From contig CP136061.1 in NCBI GenBank assembly GCA_032622095.1, forward strand, positions 173,869,692 to 173,933,691: DNA of 64,000 nucleotides. The letters are read 5' to 3'. A program made the position numbers and the translations under genes. Of the stretch, positions 34,767-46,465 are shown in pieces. The notes under the pieces were generated by a model. The model was not told the origin of the DNA. It saw only the letters and a list, made by a program, of their open reading frames with translations, and searched no databases. This DNA comes from Siphonodentalium dalli. Lineage: Eukaryota > Mollusca > Scaphopoda > Gadilida > Siphonodentaliidae. How positions within the stretch are numbered: position 1 is the stretch's first letter; every line of letters starts with the position of its first letter.

Positions 34767-35109
34767 TCATACCCTTTTTTTTTTAAATTGCAGGGATATA
34801 CTGTTTTGCATCTTCGTATGTCTGTACTGTACGTCCATCAGATGTCTGTTCAGGTCATAACAGTAGTGCTCGGATCTCAATGAAATTTGGTATGGATGTT
34901 CACTACTACAAGGACATTCAATGGACTGTTCAATAGTTTTGTTCAGGTTTTCAGCTAGAGTTATTCATCTATGTTTTATCAGCAAATGCAGATCTTTGGG
35001 TCCGACTGCCTGAGTATCTCAATCATGGATTATTATATTATATAGGTATGCCCGCAATAGGTGGTATGCCACATGGGGGTATGCACTGGATGACAGTCCA
35101 TCTCTTGTT
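34767..35109 (+). mobile_element. Helentron-like element, GTATGCC family, short copy
   Basis: A 5' run of CCCTTTTTTTTTAAATTGCA followed by GGGATATACTGTTTTGC, then one core (CTCAATGAAATTTGGTATGG, TAGAGTTATTCATC). The end is GGTGGTATGCCACATGGGGG then GGATGACAGTCCATCTCTTGTT at 35088-35109. Compare 46466-48434. Confidence 0.6.
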
Positions 35110-35570
35110 GTGTCTGCTATATATGAAAGTGAGATATCAGTGACAGAATGACACACTTGTGTCAATGATTCAATTGAAAGGCAGATATTGTTTACAGTCG
35201 AGAACTAACATGCATATATGCATGCCAACACTAGGACTGGTTGACCTACAACCGTCAATCAACCACAATCACTTAAAATATTTACTGTAGTGAAAGAAAG
35301 CTATCCACCGAGCAGTGAATTGGAATCATGTTAGTTACTCTGAATTTTAAATATTGTTTTGTGATAGTGCTTTTATCATCACTTCTAAATTAGCAATTGT
35401 TGTCATTTTGCTGTGCTTTTCTGTTAAAAGCAATATTTACTCACCACAAGAAACAATATTCAGCCTCCAGTAATAAATGTCATAAAACTCAAGCTGCTAA
35501 CATAAAAGAAACCATGAAATATTCCCAGTGTCTCTTTCCAGACTGTTTCTTCAATTTATGAACATTGTTA

Positions 35571-38500
35571 GCTCAACCTACTTTGTAAGTTTGAGCTATT
35601 GCCATGGGTTGGCGTCCGTCGTCCGTGTGTGTGTCCGTGTGTCCGTCAACAATTTCCTTTGGCGCAGGCTACAGGTTGTATCTTTGGTCTGATCTTTATG
35701 AAATTTGTCATGAATGTTGACATTGACATGTAGATGGGAACGAGTCATTTTGGGGTCATTCGGCCAAAAAACATGGGCCGCTGGTGGCCATCTTGGATTT
35801 TACTCTTTGCATAACTAAATACTTGGACACATCCTACAGACCACATCTCTGATCCGATCATCACCAAACTTCATATGGATCATCGGGGCGACCTCTAGAT
35901 GGGAACGAGTCATTTGGGGTCATTTGGCCAAAAAACATGGCCGCCGTCAGCCATCTTGGATTTTACTCTTTGCATCACTAAATACTTTCGTGCGGGCTAT
36001 AGGTCGTATCTTTGGTCGGATCTTTATTAAATTTGTCATGAATGTTGTCATTGACATGTAGATGGGAACGAGTCATTTTGGGGATCATTCGGCAAATCAA
36101 CATGGCCGCCGGTGGCCATTTTAGAATTTACTCTTTGCATCACTAAATCCTTTGGCACACCCTACAGACCACATCTCTGATCCGATCATTATGAAACTTG
36201 TCATGAATGTTGATATTGACATGTAGATGGGAACGAGTCATTTTGGGGGTCATTCAGCCAAAAAACATGGCCGCTTGCGGCCATCTTGGATTTCAAATTT
36301 GAATCCATTGGTGCGGGCTACAGGCCGTACTGTTTGTCTGATCGTCATAAAATTTGTCATGAATGTTGAAATTTACATGTAGATGGGAACGAGTTATTTT
36401 AGGATCATTCGGCCAAAAAACATGGCCGCTGGTGGCCATTTTGGATTTTACTCTTTGCATCACTAAATCCTTTGACACATCCTACAGACCACATCTCTGA
36501 TCCGCTCATCACCAAACTTCATATGGATCATCAAGGCTACCTCTAGATGGGAACGCGTCATTTTGGGGTCATTTGGCCAAAAAACACGGCCGCCGTCAGC
36601 CATCTTGGATATTACTCTTTGCATCACTAAATACTTTCACACACCCTACAGACCACAACCCTGATCCGATCATCACCAAACTTCATATTCTTCATTGGGG
36701 TGGCCCCTAGTTGGCACAAATCATTTTGGGGTAATTCGGCCAAAAAACATGACTGCTGGTGGCCATCTTTGATTTCAAAATTTAATCCATTGGCGCGGGC
36801 TACAGGCCATACTGTTTGTCTGATCATCATAAAATTTGTCATGAACGTTGACATTTACATGTAGATGGGAATGAGTCATTTTTAGGATCAATCGGCCAAA
36901 AAACATGGCTGCTGGTGGCCATCTTGGATTTTACTCTTTGCATCACTAAATACTTTGACACACCCTACATACCACATTAGGGCCCGACGAATCGGCAATT
37001 TCAACATCGAATCAAATCTCGATTCGAATCGTGATAAGGATTCAAATCTTTTTCAAACACTTTAGTAGATTGGCGGTACTGATCACTGGGAGGTACGAGC
37101 AAAAATGGACAAATGTCCGATGATTTTATAACTTCAGTGAGATAACTCAGATTACGAAGGAGAAACTTAATTTCTATGGCATGATATGAACAGTATTTAA
37201 TAACAGTTTTAAACAGTTTAATATATGGGAATGGCACGATATCATTTCATGTTTTGTGACAATATGCGTGAAGTTCGAGAAAGTAAGCAGTTTGGAACTT
37301 TGGAGTCAATGGAGTCTGATTCGAGTCATTGCAGACAGAAACTCGTCTGCGCATATAAGCTTTACCCTGTCACGCACAGCAGGCACGCGTGATATCAAAA
37401 TTGCGCATCGTGACTTGGGAATGGCGCATACGCACACAGGATTACAGGAACTATGTATAGTATTCCAACTTGGGCCTGTCAATCGGATCATTTGAGTTGT
37501 CATGAAAGCTAAATGGTCAACATTATTCCTTTTCGCTGTATAAAGATGTTGATCGGATGTTGGACATGTTGGAGCCCAAAATATTTATTTAATATATTTA
37601 TATCGTGTTAAGTTTTAAATTAAAAAAATATATTATTTGATTGAGCTGGGTAATGCAATATTGGCTTTCCTGGTAAGAATGTAAAATACCGACATGCAGA
37701 TATGTCCCAAAAGAAATTCACTTGCTTTTGCAGCTGGGGCCGGGCAATATCGCGACATTGCTTGTTTTGTGTGGTGGAGGAAACCTGTGTGCGCTAAGAT
37801 TATGGCAACCGTGATGAACACGCGAACCATCACAGACATACCACTATGATACCAGCAGGTTGCACGAGTAACCCACCGACCTGCCACGAGTAGCCAGCCC
37901 TTGGACTGGGAGGCCAATATTTATATGAGCAGTGGGCTATTGAACAACTTACCCTATACACATTGGACCACGGAGGTCCCAGATGGTCGCGGAATGAGCC
38001 TCAGGTTAAGTATTGGGGATATAATGAATGTTTTGTATATATAATGCAGTCTATTCCCGGTGATAAAGGACTTGTATACAACGATTCAAAATATCCCGAA
38101 TCACACGACCGCTTTCGAATCGAATCGAATCAGAACGTAAGATTCAAAATCGAATCGAATCTCGAAGCTTCGTCGGGCCCTATACCACATCCCTGATCTG
38201 ATCTTCACCAAACTTCATATGGATCATCGGGGTGACCTCTTGATGGGAACGAGTCATTATGGGGTCATTCGGCAAAAAAAATATGGCCATTTTGGATTTT
38301 ACTCTTTGTATGACTAAATATTTCTACAAAATCCATTAGCATGGGTTATAGACCGATCTGTTTGTTTGATCTTCATGAAATTTGTCATGGATGTTGACAT
38401 TGACATGTAGATGAAAACGAGTCATTTTGGGGATCATTCGGCAAATCAACATGGCCGCCGGTGGCCATTTTAGAATTTACTCTTTGCATCACTAAATCCT

Positions 38501-39145
38501 TTGGCACACCCTACAGACCACATCCCTGATCCGATCATTATGAAACTTGTCATGAATGTTGATATTGACATGTAGATGGGAACGAGTCATTTTGGGGGTC
38601 ATTCAGCCAAAAAACATTTCAAAATTGAATCTGTTGACACGGGCTACATGCCGTGCTGTTTGTCTGATCTTCATAAAAATTATCATGGATGTTGACATTG
38701 AGATGAAGATGGGAACGAGTCATTTTAGGGTCATACGGGCAAAAAACATGGCTGCCAGCGATCATCTTGCATTTTACTCTTTGGATCACTAAATCCTTTG
38801 ACACACCCTACAGACCATATCCCTGATCTGATCATCACCAAACTTCATATTGATTATCGGGGTGACCTAGATGGGGGAACGCGTCATTTTGGGGTCATTT
38901 GGCCAAAAAATATGGCCGCCAATGGCCAGTTTGGTTTTTACTCTTTGTATGACTAATTATTTCTACAAAATCTATTAGCATATTTCTACTTCCACCAATA
39001 TTTATTTTTTGGTCTCTCTTCACTTTTACATCTTGTCTTACTTAGACATTTCAATTAGCACCTTTCCTAATTCCTCCATTTACTGTCAACCATTAAATTA
39101 TTCCCCTACCTAAGTTGAGCTACAGTGTCATTGACATTTTGGGCA
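35571..39145 (+). mobile_element. Helentron-like element, AGCTCAAC family, long copy
   Basis: 5' AGCTCAACCTACTTTGTAAG, then TCCGTGTG repeats and about ten diverged units. The units carry ATGTAGATGGGAACGAGTCA, CATGGCCGC and ACTCTTTGCATCACTAAAT. The 3' end is AGTTGAGCTACAGTGTCATT followed by GACATTTT (39110-39145). A hAT-like element (36978-38182) is inserted in one unit. It nearly fills the MDN1 intron 34653-39584; the last 430 bases before the exon show nothing notable. Confidence 0.65.
36978..38182. mobile_element. hAT-like non-autonomous element with ATTCGAATCG words, 8-bp TSD
   Basis: Begins TAGGGCCCGACGAA and ends TTCGTCGGGCCCTA, flanked by TACCACAT at 36970-36977 and 38183-38190. Removing the element and one flank restores the normal unit of the host repeat (CCCTACAxACCACATCCCTG), so the 8-bp duplication is secure. 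Both arms are made of words like TCGATTCGAATCG (37010-37050 and 38100-38160). The interior has no transposase. Confidence 0.85.
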
Positions 39146-39584
39146 GATTTTGACATTTTTGTCCTGATCTTTCTCTTGAAAATTTATTTAAATGGCCTTA
39201 TATAGGCTCACAATATATTGTGGTCCACAGAATATATAGGATACTGTATCTGATTAACAGTGACAAAGCAAATTAATAAAAAATATAAAACTTGAATAAT
39301 CAATGATGAGTAAATTTACTTGATTCTTATTGATTCAATTGTAGAGATTGTTAAGCTACTAAGTTGAATAAACAGGGTAAGGCTCTGCCTGCCTCTGATT
39401 ATAATATCTTAATCTCCCTACAAATTAAGAATTGACCATTTTAATGTATATTTTTAGAACTGAATGGGAGAATCCATTTTGTGATTTAAGTGTTAATTGC
39501 TGTTGTAACATTTCCCCAATTTGATGAATAGATGGACAGATTTGTAGCATCCTCAATGACGTGTAACCCATTCACTGTTTTCAG

Positions 39585-39721
39585 GGGTCTTTAGTAAAAG
39601 CCTTAAGAAATGGGGACTGGGTTCTTCTTGATGAAATAAATCTAGCTACAGCCGAGACCCTGGAGTGCTTGAGCGGTTTACTGGAAAATCCCACTGGATC
39701 TGTTGTTCTTATGGAAAGAGG
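39585..39721 (+). CDS. MDN1: MDN1 exon with Walker B motif
   Basis: Acceptor ACTGTTTTCAG; codes GSLVKALRNGDWVLLDEINL, then ATAETLECLSGLLENPTGSV and VLMERG (45 codons plus two bases), ending before GTATGT. WVLLDEINLA is the Walker B strand with the catalytic Asp-Glu pair, and LECLSGLLE the following helix, both near-invariant in midasin. The two leftover bases GG are completed by T at 57491 to give Gly, across a 17.8 kb intron. Confidence 0.95.
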
Positions 39722-40058
39722 GTATGTACATATATCTGTTGATGGAAGTAGAAATTTCATTATCTGCATTTACTGTATAATAAAGTTCTCAAGCATTAAC
39801 TCTTTCAATGGTTATTCCAGGAAGACCGGGATGACATTAAAAACCTCCTACACTGTAATTCCCGGAATAACAGGTTGACATACCCCTTATACCGCAATTT
39901 CCAGAATATTGTGATGGCGTATGCATCGTTATCAAAGCCAGATTTATCTTCTTTTAGGCACAAAATCCATCAAACATGAATGGATAAAATAAATGAAGCA
40001 TGTAATATAAAACATAAATATCTGTGTGGGGTTTTTGTAATAAAAGTGCTCATTTTTA

Positions 40059-40209
40059 GCTCAACTTTACTTTGTAAAGTTTGAGCTATTACAATGGGTT
40101 CTTTGTCTGCCGTCTCTCGATGCATGTGTCAACACCCTACAGGCCACATCCCTCACCCGATCTTCACCAAACTTTATATGGATTATCGGGGTAGCCTCTA
40201 GATGGGAGC
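40059..40209 (+). mobile_element. Left part of an AGCTCAAC-family element split by the 40210-44446 insertion
   Basis: AGCTCAACTTTACTTTGTAA then AGTTTGAGCTATTACAATGG, one core ending CTCTAGATGGGAGC. The unit continues after the insertion at 44447 (GATGGGAGCTTACCATTGG) and runs, with further cores, to about 44756. Confidence 0.6.
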
Positions 40210-41470
40210 ACAGGAGCTTGGAATTTGGTCAAAACCCCCTCTTTTATTGGCGGAACCACCACCCGGGACCATAGGTCACGGAAGGAACGAAACAAGAAAT
40301 TGTTGCCACCCATTTTGAACTCAACTGTATTCCTACAAAAAATTTATTTTTACTAAAAACTGTTGGTACCTCTTACACCTTAGATGCCAATCTACAACAT
40401 TCCATAGGTATATTTTTCCAGTTCTTCGAAAACCTCACTTTATTTCGGTAATGTATTGTAAATTCACCAACGAACACAAATTCGCGAGATCTCCATCACC
40501 TGTTTTAAAATCGAAGTAGCGGAACTAGTACCGAAATATGCGGAAACTTTAAAACTATGATCCGGAGACGGATAGCATAAAAGTACCGTTTATAATTTTG
40601 AACATAGCTGCTGATTACATGTTTATTACATGACCGTACCGATGCACTGATCATCATGAACTTTTTGATGGATGATAACATTGGCGTCTAGATGGGAACG
40701 AATCATTTTGGGCTCATTTGCATAAAAACATGGCCGCTGGCAGCCATCTTGGATTTCAGTGATAATACTAGATAAATCTGAATCAATAACACAGCCTAGA
40801 GCCTGTGTTGATGCTCCTATCATCACAAAAAATTTCATCGATCATGACATTGATATATAGACGACACCGAGTCATTTTGGGCTTATTTGCTTGAAAAACA
40901 TGGCCGCCAACAGCCATCTTGGATTTCAGAGATAATACTAGATAAATCTGAATCAATAACACAGCCTAGAGCCTGTGTCGATGCTCCTATCATCACGAAA
41001 TATTTCATCGATCATGACATTGATATATAGACGACACCGAGTCATTTTGGGCTTAATTGCTTGAAAAACATGGCCGCCAACAGCCATCTTGGATTTCAAA
41101 ATTGCATCATTTAGCACGGGCAAGAGGTCGCTGTGTTGGTCCGATCATAATTAAATTTGTCACGGAGGTTGACATTGACATGTAGATGGGAACGAGTCAT
41201 TTTGGTGTGAACTCTCAAAGAAACATGGCCGCCGTCGGATTTCAGCGACAACGCCGCATATATAATTAAATCAATAACACTGCCTAGAGCCTAGGCCTAT
41301 GTTGATGCACCGATCATCGTGAAATTGTTCATGCGTCATGACATTGGTATCAAAATGAGAACGAATCATTGCTAGAGACTGTAACATTGGTGCGATCGTC
41401 GTGAAATTAGTCATAGAAACATGGCCGCCGTCGGATTTCAGCCACTCGTTTCATCGACCATGAAAGTTAC

Positions 41471-41933
41471 GCCGATGGGGTCATTGTCACAAGGCTCCGG
41501 TCACATTCGTAGCCAGTGTAGCCAGCTTATTTCACCGGCGATCACATTCGTAGTCAGCTTTTCTAATTCGTGGTTTATATTGCCCGAAATATGACGTCAT
41601 CACGTTAGTGACTAAAATGTCGACGTCATGCTCCAAAACTGACTTCGTTTATCAACTTATATCGGAATATAATTCGAGCATTCCAACGACATTGATCCGA
41701 AACATCAGGTTATTAGATGAACTTATATCAAAACTAAATTCAAGTTGTTGTTCATCCATCAACTCAGAAAAATTATATTAACCTGATCGTGTTCATTGAG
41801 GCTCGCTTGAATATGAAAAGCTGGCTACAAATGTGATCGCCATAGAAAAGCTGGCTACATTTGTGATCGATTAAAAAACCTGGCTACGAATGTGATGGGA
41901 AACGCGGAGCCTTGTGACAATGACCCCATCAGC
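41471..41933. mobile_element. 463-bp TIR element with CTGGCTACGAATGTGATCG words, 9-bp TSD
   Basis: Begins GCCGATGGGGTCATTGTCAC (then AAGGCTCC) and ends, inverted, GGAGCCTTGTGACAATGACC (then CCATCAGC). GAAAGTTAC flanks it at 41462-41470 and 41934-41942. Words of the type GGCTACAAATGTGATCG recur near both ends. No coding capacity. Confidence 0.8.
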
Positions 41934-43465
41934 GAAAGTTACATCAAGTAATGTTTTTAATATTTTTTTGGTATTTTTGATTTTGAGAAAAACAATGCTG
42001 ATGGTGGCTAGCTGTCTTGAATTTAAAAATTGAATTTCCAATTCATGAGCACAGGCTATATAATCAATCATATGCATAAAGCCATTCTTTGAGAGTTTTG
42101 GTGCTGATTCGTTACGACACGCGAGTCACGAGTGACGTATACTATATATAGATCCTGGTACCGGTACAGTTGACAATACTTATAGTTGCTTATTAAATAA
42201 AATTTATGTTAGCGAGTTTATCACTAACTCAAATTTATAAACTAGTTATTCGGTAAACCAGTTTGCATTACAACTTGCAAACGCACAAATAAAACGTATA
42301 CTGTAAAGAATTTTTCAGGATAATTTTGTGCTCTTACATTAAAGAATCTTATTACATTTTGTTACTGTATTTGGCATATTAATGGCGAGTTTTTGTACCC
42401 TACATTGACAATTTTGAATTTCGCGAAACTAAACACTCGTTCTATATATGCATGGCCAATATCGTTACCTAACTCAAAAAAAATGTCTTCTCTCATCAAC
42501 TAAGACATATTTGTTCGTCAGAACTAGTAAAAAACAGCATTTTATGTGGAAATAATTCAGATATTCTGGCAACGAATCTGCACCAAAACGCCCAAAGGAA
42601 TCGCTTCATGCATAGGCATATATACCAGGCCTCCCCGTGAGTCTATATATCTTCTTTTTCTTCTACTTCATTATATTCAACCAGTAATCAGTGGGTTGAT
42701 TACTATTACTATTATATGATGGATATTTTAGGCCTATACAACGGAGCGCGACACAAGCTCCTATGAGAGAGTGAGATAGCTAGAGAGTTTTGGTCCCCTT
42801 ATGACCAATCATTGCAACCAGTAGCATTACAAAGTCAAGTAGTACATACTGATTAGGCCTACCGGTACATAACGAACATAAAACAAGAAGAAAAAAACAG
42901 TACCACGTGGTCGTGCCATAAATAGAAATAAATTATATGTAAAATATTTGTACTAATTACCATTCAGTCAAATGAAGAATATCTTCTTGGGTAGTTGTCA
43001 TTTTCATGAGATGATAACAGCAGACACAGAAAAATACAGAAATTTTCAGGAAAATGCACAAAACATCAGGATTAGATCTTCAAAAACGTGCATAGTATGA
43101 CGCAAACATAAACTGATTTAAACTTTCAAATATTTTTGAATTTCGCGGGCTTTAAATTTAGGTTTCGATTTTATTTCATTCCGATTTTGTTATTCCGGAA
43201 AAATGGTTTTGTGCCGTTTGTCATTCCGATTCTAAAACAGGTGATGGAGATGTCGCGGATTTGTGTTTGTTGGTGAATTTACAATACATTACCGAAATAA
43301 AGTGAGGTTTTCAAAGAACTGGACAAATATACCTATGCAATGTTGTAGATTGGCATCTAAGGTGTAAGAGGTACTAACAGTTTTTAGTGAAAATATATTT
43401 TAGTAGGAATACAGTTGAGTTCAAAATGGGTGGCAACAATTTCTTGTTTCGTTCCTTCCGTGACC

Positions 43466-44377
43466 CAGGCCTGGCATTCTCAGAAATCTAGGAGAGCTAA
43501 AAATCGCCCTCCTGAAAAGGTCTAGGAGGGCGAAAATGTTTGCCAAAATCAGACATAGTAAATATTCCACTCCACATGTACAGTATTGATAAAAATTAGA
43601 GCTGGGACGGTTATGCGGTTAACCGGTTAACCACCAACTATGGCCGTGACCGGTCACGGATTTGCCGTGGTCGGTTAACCGTAACATCACTATTATAGTG
43701 TATGATCACTGTGATGGTCAGCTATAACTGGCTATAAGAGGGTTAATCTGTCTCCGTCAATTAAAATGAATCCGAGATTGACGGAACAACATCAAACGCG
43801 GTGTATACGTTTTTTATACGTTTTAGCATTCGGCAAACCTCATCAGATTCCGTCACCGTTTGCCCCCAGAGGTCACAGGTTCAGAATGCCGTTTTAGTAG
43901 AAATACAACTGCCTTGTCAGTGCTGATAAATACTTACACTCACTGGCTTTTGTTAAACATGCAATTAGTCGCCATTGTAACATCCTCTAAGTAGACAATG
44001 GATCACGAATAAAGCGCCGGGCTTATTGTTTTCATAATCCGATTAAATCTGAACATTGATATAAACTATAGTCAGACTATAGATAACCCACACTGCCGCT
44101 TACATAATAACCAGGGCATTCATGACTACAACGTAATCAATATCGCTTGTACATTTCGCCATGGACAGTCGGAATGCGGCTTATAGATCAAAGGTCCCAT
44201 ACCGACATCGTTTAACACTTCGTTGCCGACTCTGTTAGTACATAGATCATTACTTACAACCGGGTCCTGGAGAGCGATGTTTTGCCGTTTGGGAGGGCGT
44301 TATTTCGTCCGCCTGGATTATTTTCAGGCGGGCGGTAGGCGAGCGATTTTATCGCTCGCCTCAGAATGCCAGGCCTG
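43466..44377. mobile_element. 912-bp TIR element CAGGCCTGGCATTC, inside the long-TIR element
   Basis: CAGGCCTGGCATTCTCAGAA at the left, CTCAGAATGCCAGGCCTG at the right, flanked by GTGACC at 43460-43465 and 44378-44383. The uninterrupted sequence is preserved in the opposite TIR (complement of GGTCACGGAAGGAACG near 40275), so the insertion and the 6-bp duplication are directly visible. The ends carry GAGGGCGAAAA and GGCGAGCGATTTTATCGCTC words. A GGTTAACCGGTTAACC word block lies at 43612-43680. Confidence 0.8.
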
Positions 44378-44756
44378 GTGACCTATGGTCCCGGGTGGTT
44401 GTTCCGCCAATAAAAGAGGGGTTTTGACCAAATTCCAAGCTCCTATGATGGGAGCTTACCATTGGTTCCAAATTTAGTGGCCATCTTGGATTTTACTCTT
44501 TGCATCACTAAATTCTGTGCCACATCCCTCTCCCGATCTTCACCAAACTTCATATGGATCATCGGGGTGACCTCTAGATGGGAGCTTACCATTTCTTCTG
44601 AATTCTGTTAAAAAATATGGCTGCCAGCGGCCATCTTTGTTTTTACTCTTTGTATGACTAAATCCTTTAGCACACCCTGCAGGTCATATCTCTCATCCGA
44701 TCATCAACAATCTGCATATTGATCTTTGGGGTGACCTCTAGATGGGAGCTTACTAT

Positions 44757-45430
44757 TTTTAGCTAAACTTTTTCTTGTAAAGTTTGAGCTATTGCCATGG
44801 CTTGGTATCCATCATCCGTGTGTGCATGTGTGTGTGGAGACCAGAAATAGGGACCTGGTTGTTAGGTAAGTGTAAGCCGCTCTAGTGAAACGCCTGTAAA
44901 ATGGCAGCAGCTACAAGACTCGGCATTACTAAAGTGCTATATACATTATTATTATTATTATATGACTAAATCCTTTGGCACATGCTACAGTTCGTGCATT
45001 TGGTCGGATCATCATTAAATTTGCCATGGATGTTGATATTGATATGTAGATGGGAACGAGTCATTTTGGGGTCATTTGTCCATTAAACATGGTTGCCGGC
45101 AGTCATCTTGGATTTTACTCTTTGCATGACTAAATCTTTGGGCACAATCATATCCATCATCTGATCATCACCAGATTTCATATGGATAATCCTGGTGACC
45201 TCTAGATGGGAGCCATTAAATTTTCTGCTCCAGCAGCCATCTTGGATTTTACTCTTTGTATGAGTAAATCCTTTGGTACACCCTACAGGCGACACCCTAC
45301 TTGTCTGATCGTCTCTAAAAACTTCACATGGATCTTTGAAATGACCACGAGATCTACTAGATAGGAACTATCAAATGTTTTTGAATTTCAATGGAAAACA
45401 TGCTGCCGATGGCGGCCCTCTTGGATTTGA
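44757..45430 (+). mobile_element. AGCTCAAC-family fragment with SINE-like tail inside
   Basis: Starts AGCTAAACTTTTTCTTGTAA then AGTTTGAGCTATTGCCATGG. 44845-44965 is foreign: GTAAGCCGCTCTAGTGAAAC, AAGTGCTATATACATT and then ATT repeats, the usual look of a SINE 3' tail in marine invertebrates. After 44965 the repeat units resume (ATGTAGATGGGAACGAGTCA) to about 45430. Confidence 0.5.
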
Positions 45431-46465
45431 CTTTATATTTTTCCACTCAAGGAAGCCTTTCACACTGAACTATATGGATATATGTCTTGCCCAGATTAGT
45501 CACGCATGAACTGTCCCAATATAACCGGCTGTACGCGATGAGATTTGTCAGTTTTATTTCTACTGAGAAGCCAACAAGATCTAAGGGAGTATATTTTTGA
45601 ATTCACACACCTCAACAAATTCAATTTGTCGATACAATATATATTTTTGGTTGCCTCCTCGTTCGTTTTTATAATTATCGGTTTCGAATTCATGGATTGT
45701 TCCGTGTTTTCGAACAGGCCGATATTGTAATTTTTATTGCGTCTGTATATTGACAAATCCGCCATAGACCGCCCATTGTTTCAATGCCTTACGACGCACA
45801 TAGATTATTGTGAGAAATACATCTATGGAATTATTATAGAACCTATAGGTGTGATAGAATTGCTCAGATCGTAAATGCCATGTGGTTCGCTACTCAAAGT
45901 ATCCTAATTTCGTGCAAATTTATTATATTTGTGTCATTTCAACGCGAGGAATTTTTTTTCAATAATTCCCTCGCTACTGATGCTAATATCTATCATAATG
46001 TTATGAACAACGTGCATTCACATAATACTTTGTTGTTTTATGTTTCAATACTGTCACACATGTGTCCATCATCCAGATGTTTTAGTCGTCGCTTGACTTT
46101 GATGTTGACTACATCTACGGTTTATCAATATCAGAATGGAACCGTTTCATGTATAATAATAATTGTTAATTTGTTACTTAATATGACAGTTGTAGTACTA
46201 CGAATCGGTAGTGTCATTATTAATTTCAGACAGGGATTGATATCTGACAAGTGTCAGAATTCTGTTCATGGTTCGATTTAAACTTCGTTCATTAAACTCG
46301 CATAGACATATTATCAATGATACATTGTTGTGTACAAGTTATATTACATGTGCATATTATTTATTATTACATCAAATAAAAAACAACAAAGAACTACCTA
46401 GTTTCTTTAAACAAACACCTCATAATCCCCTCACACCTCCTATTTACCTCCTAATTACCCTAATT
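45431..46465. other. MDN1 intron; no gene or element recognised
   Basis: AT-rich with overlapping random-looking frames on both strands. No splice-bounded coding block, RNA gene or TIR pair was seen. Confidence 0.35.

Larger units (their letters stand above)
40210..44446. mobile_element. 4.2 kb long-TIR element, Mutator-like (9-bp TSD), with two nested insertions
   Basis: Ends ACAGGAGCTTGGAATTTGGT and, inverted, ACCAAATTCCAAGCTCCTAT. TIRs extend about 300 bp (through GGCGGAACCACCACCCGGGA, ATTCACCAACGAACACAAAT to CCTGTTTTA, left end near 40510, right copy from about 43220). GATGGGAGC flanks it at 40201-40209 and 44447-44455, and the host repeat reads through normally when it is removed. The right TIR is split by the element at 43466-44377, and 41471-41933 is a further insertion. 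40620-41460 holds copies of a CATGGCCGC unit. No transposase or long reading frame was found. Confidence 0.8.

Noticed and set aside
45496-46281. Overlapping frames of 60-133 codons on both strands
   Set aside because: AT-rich, no motifs, mutually overlapping and without splice signals; treated as random.
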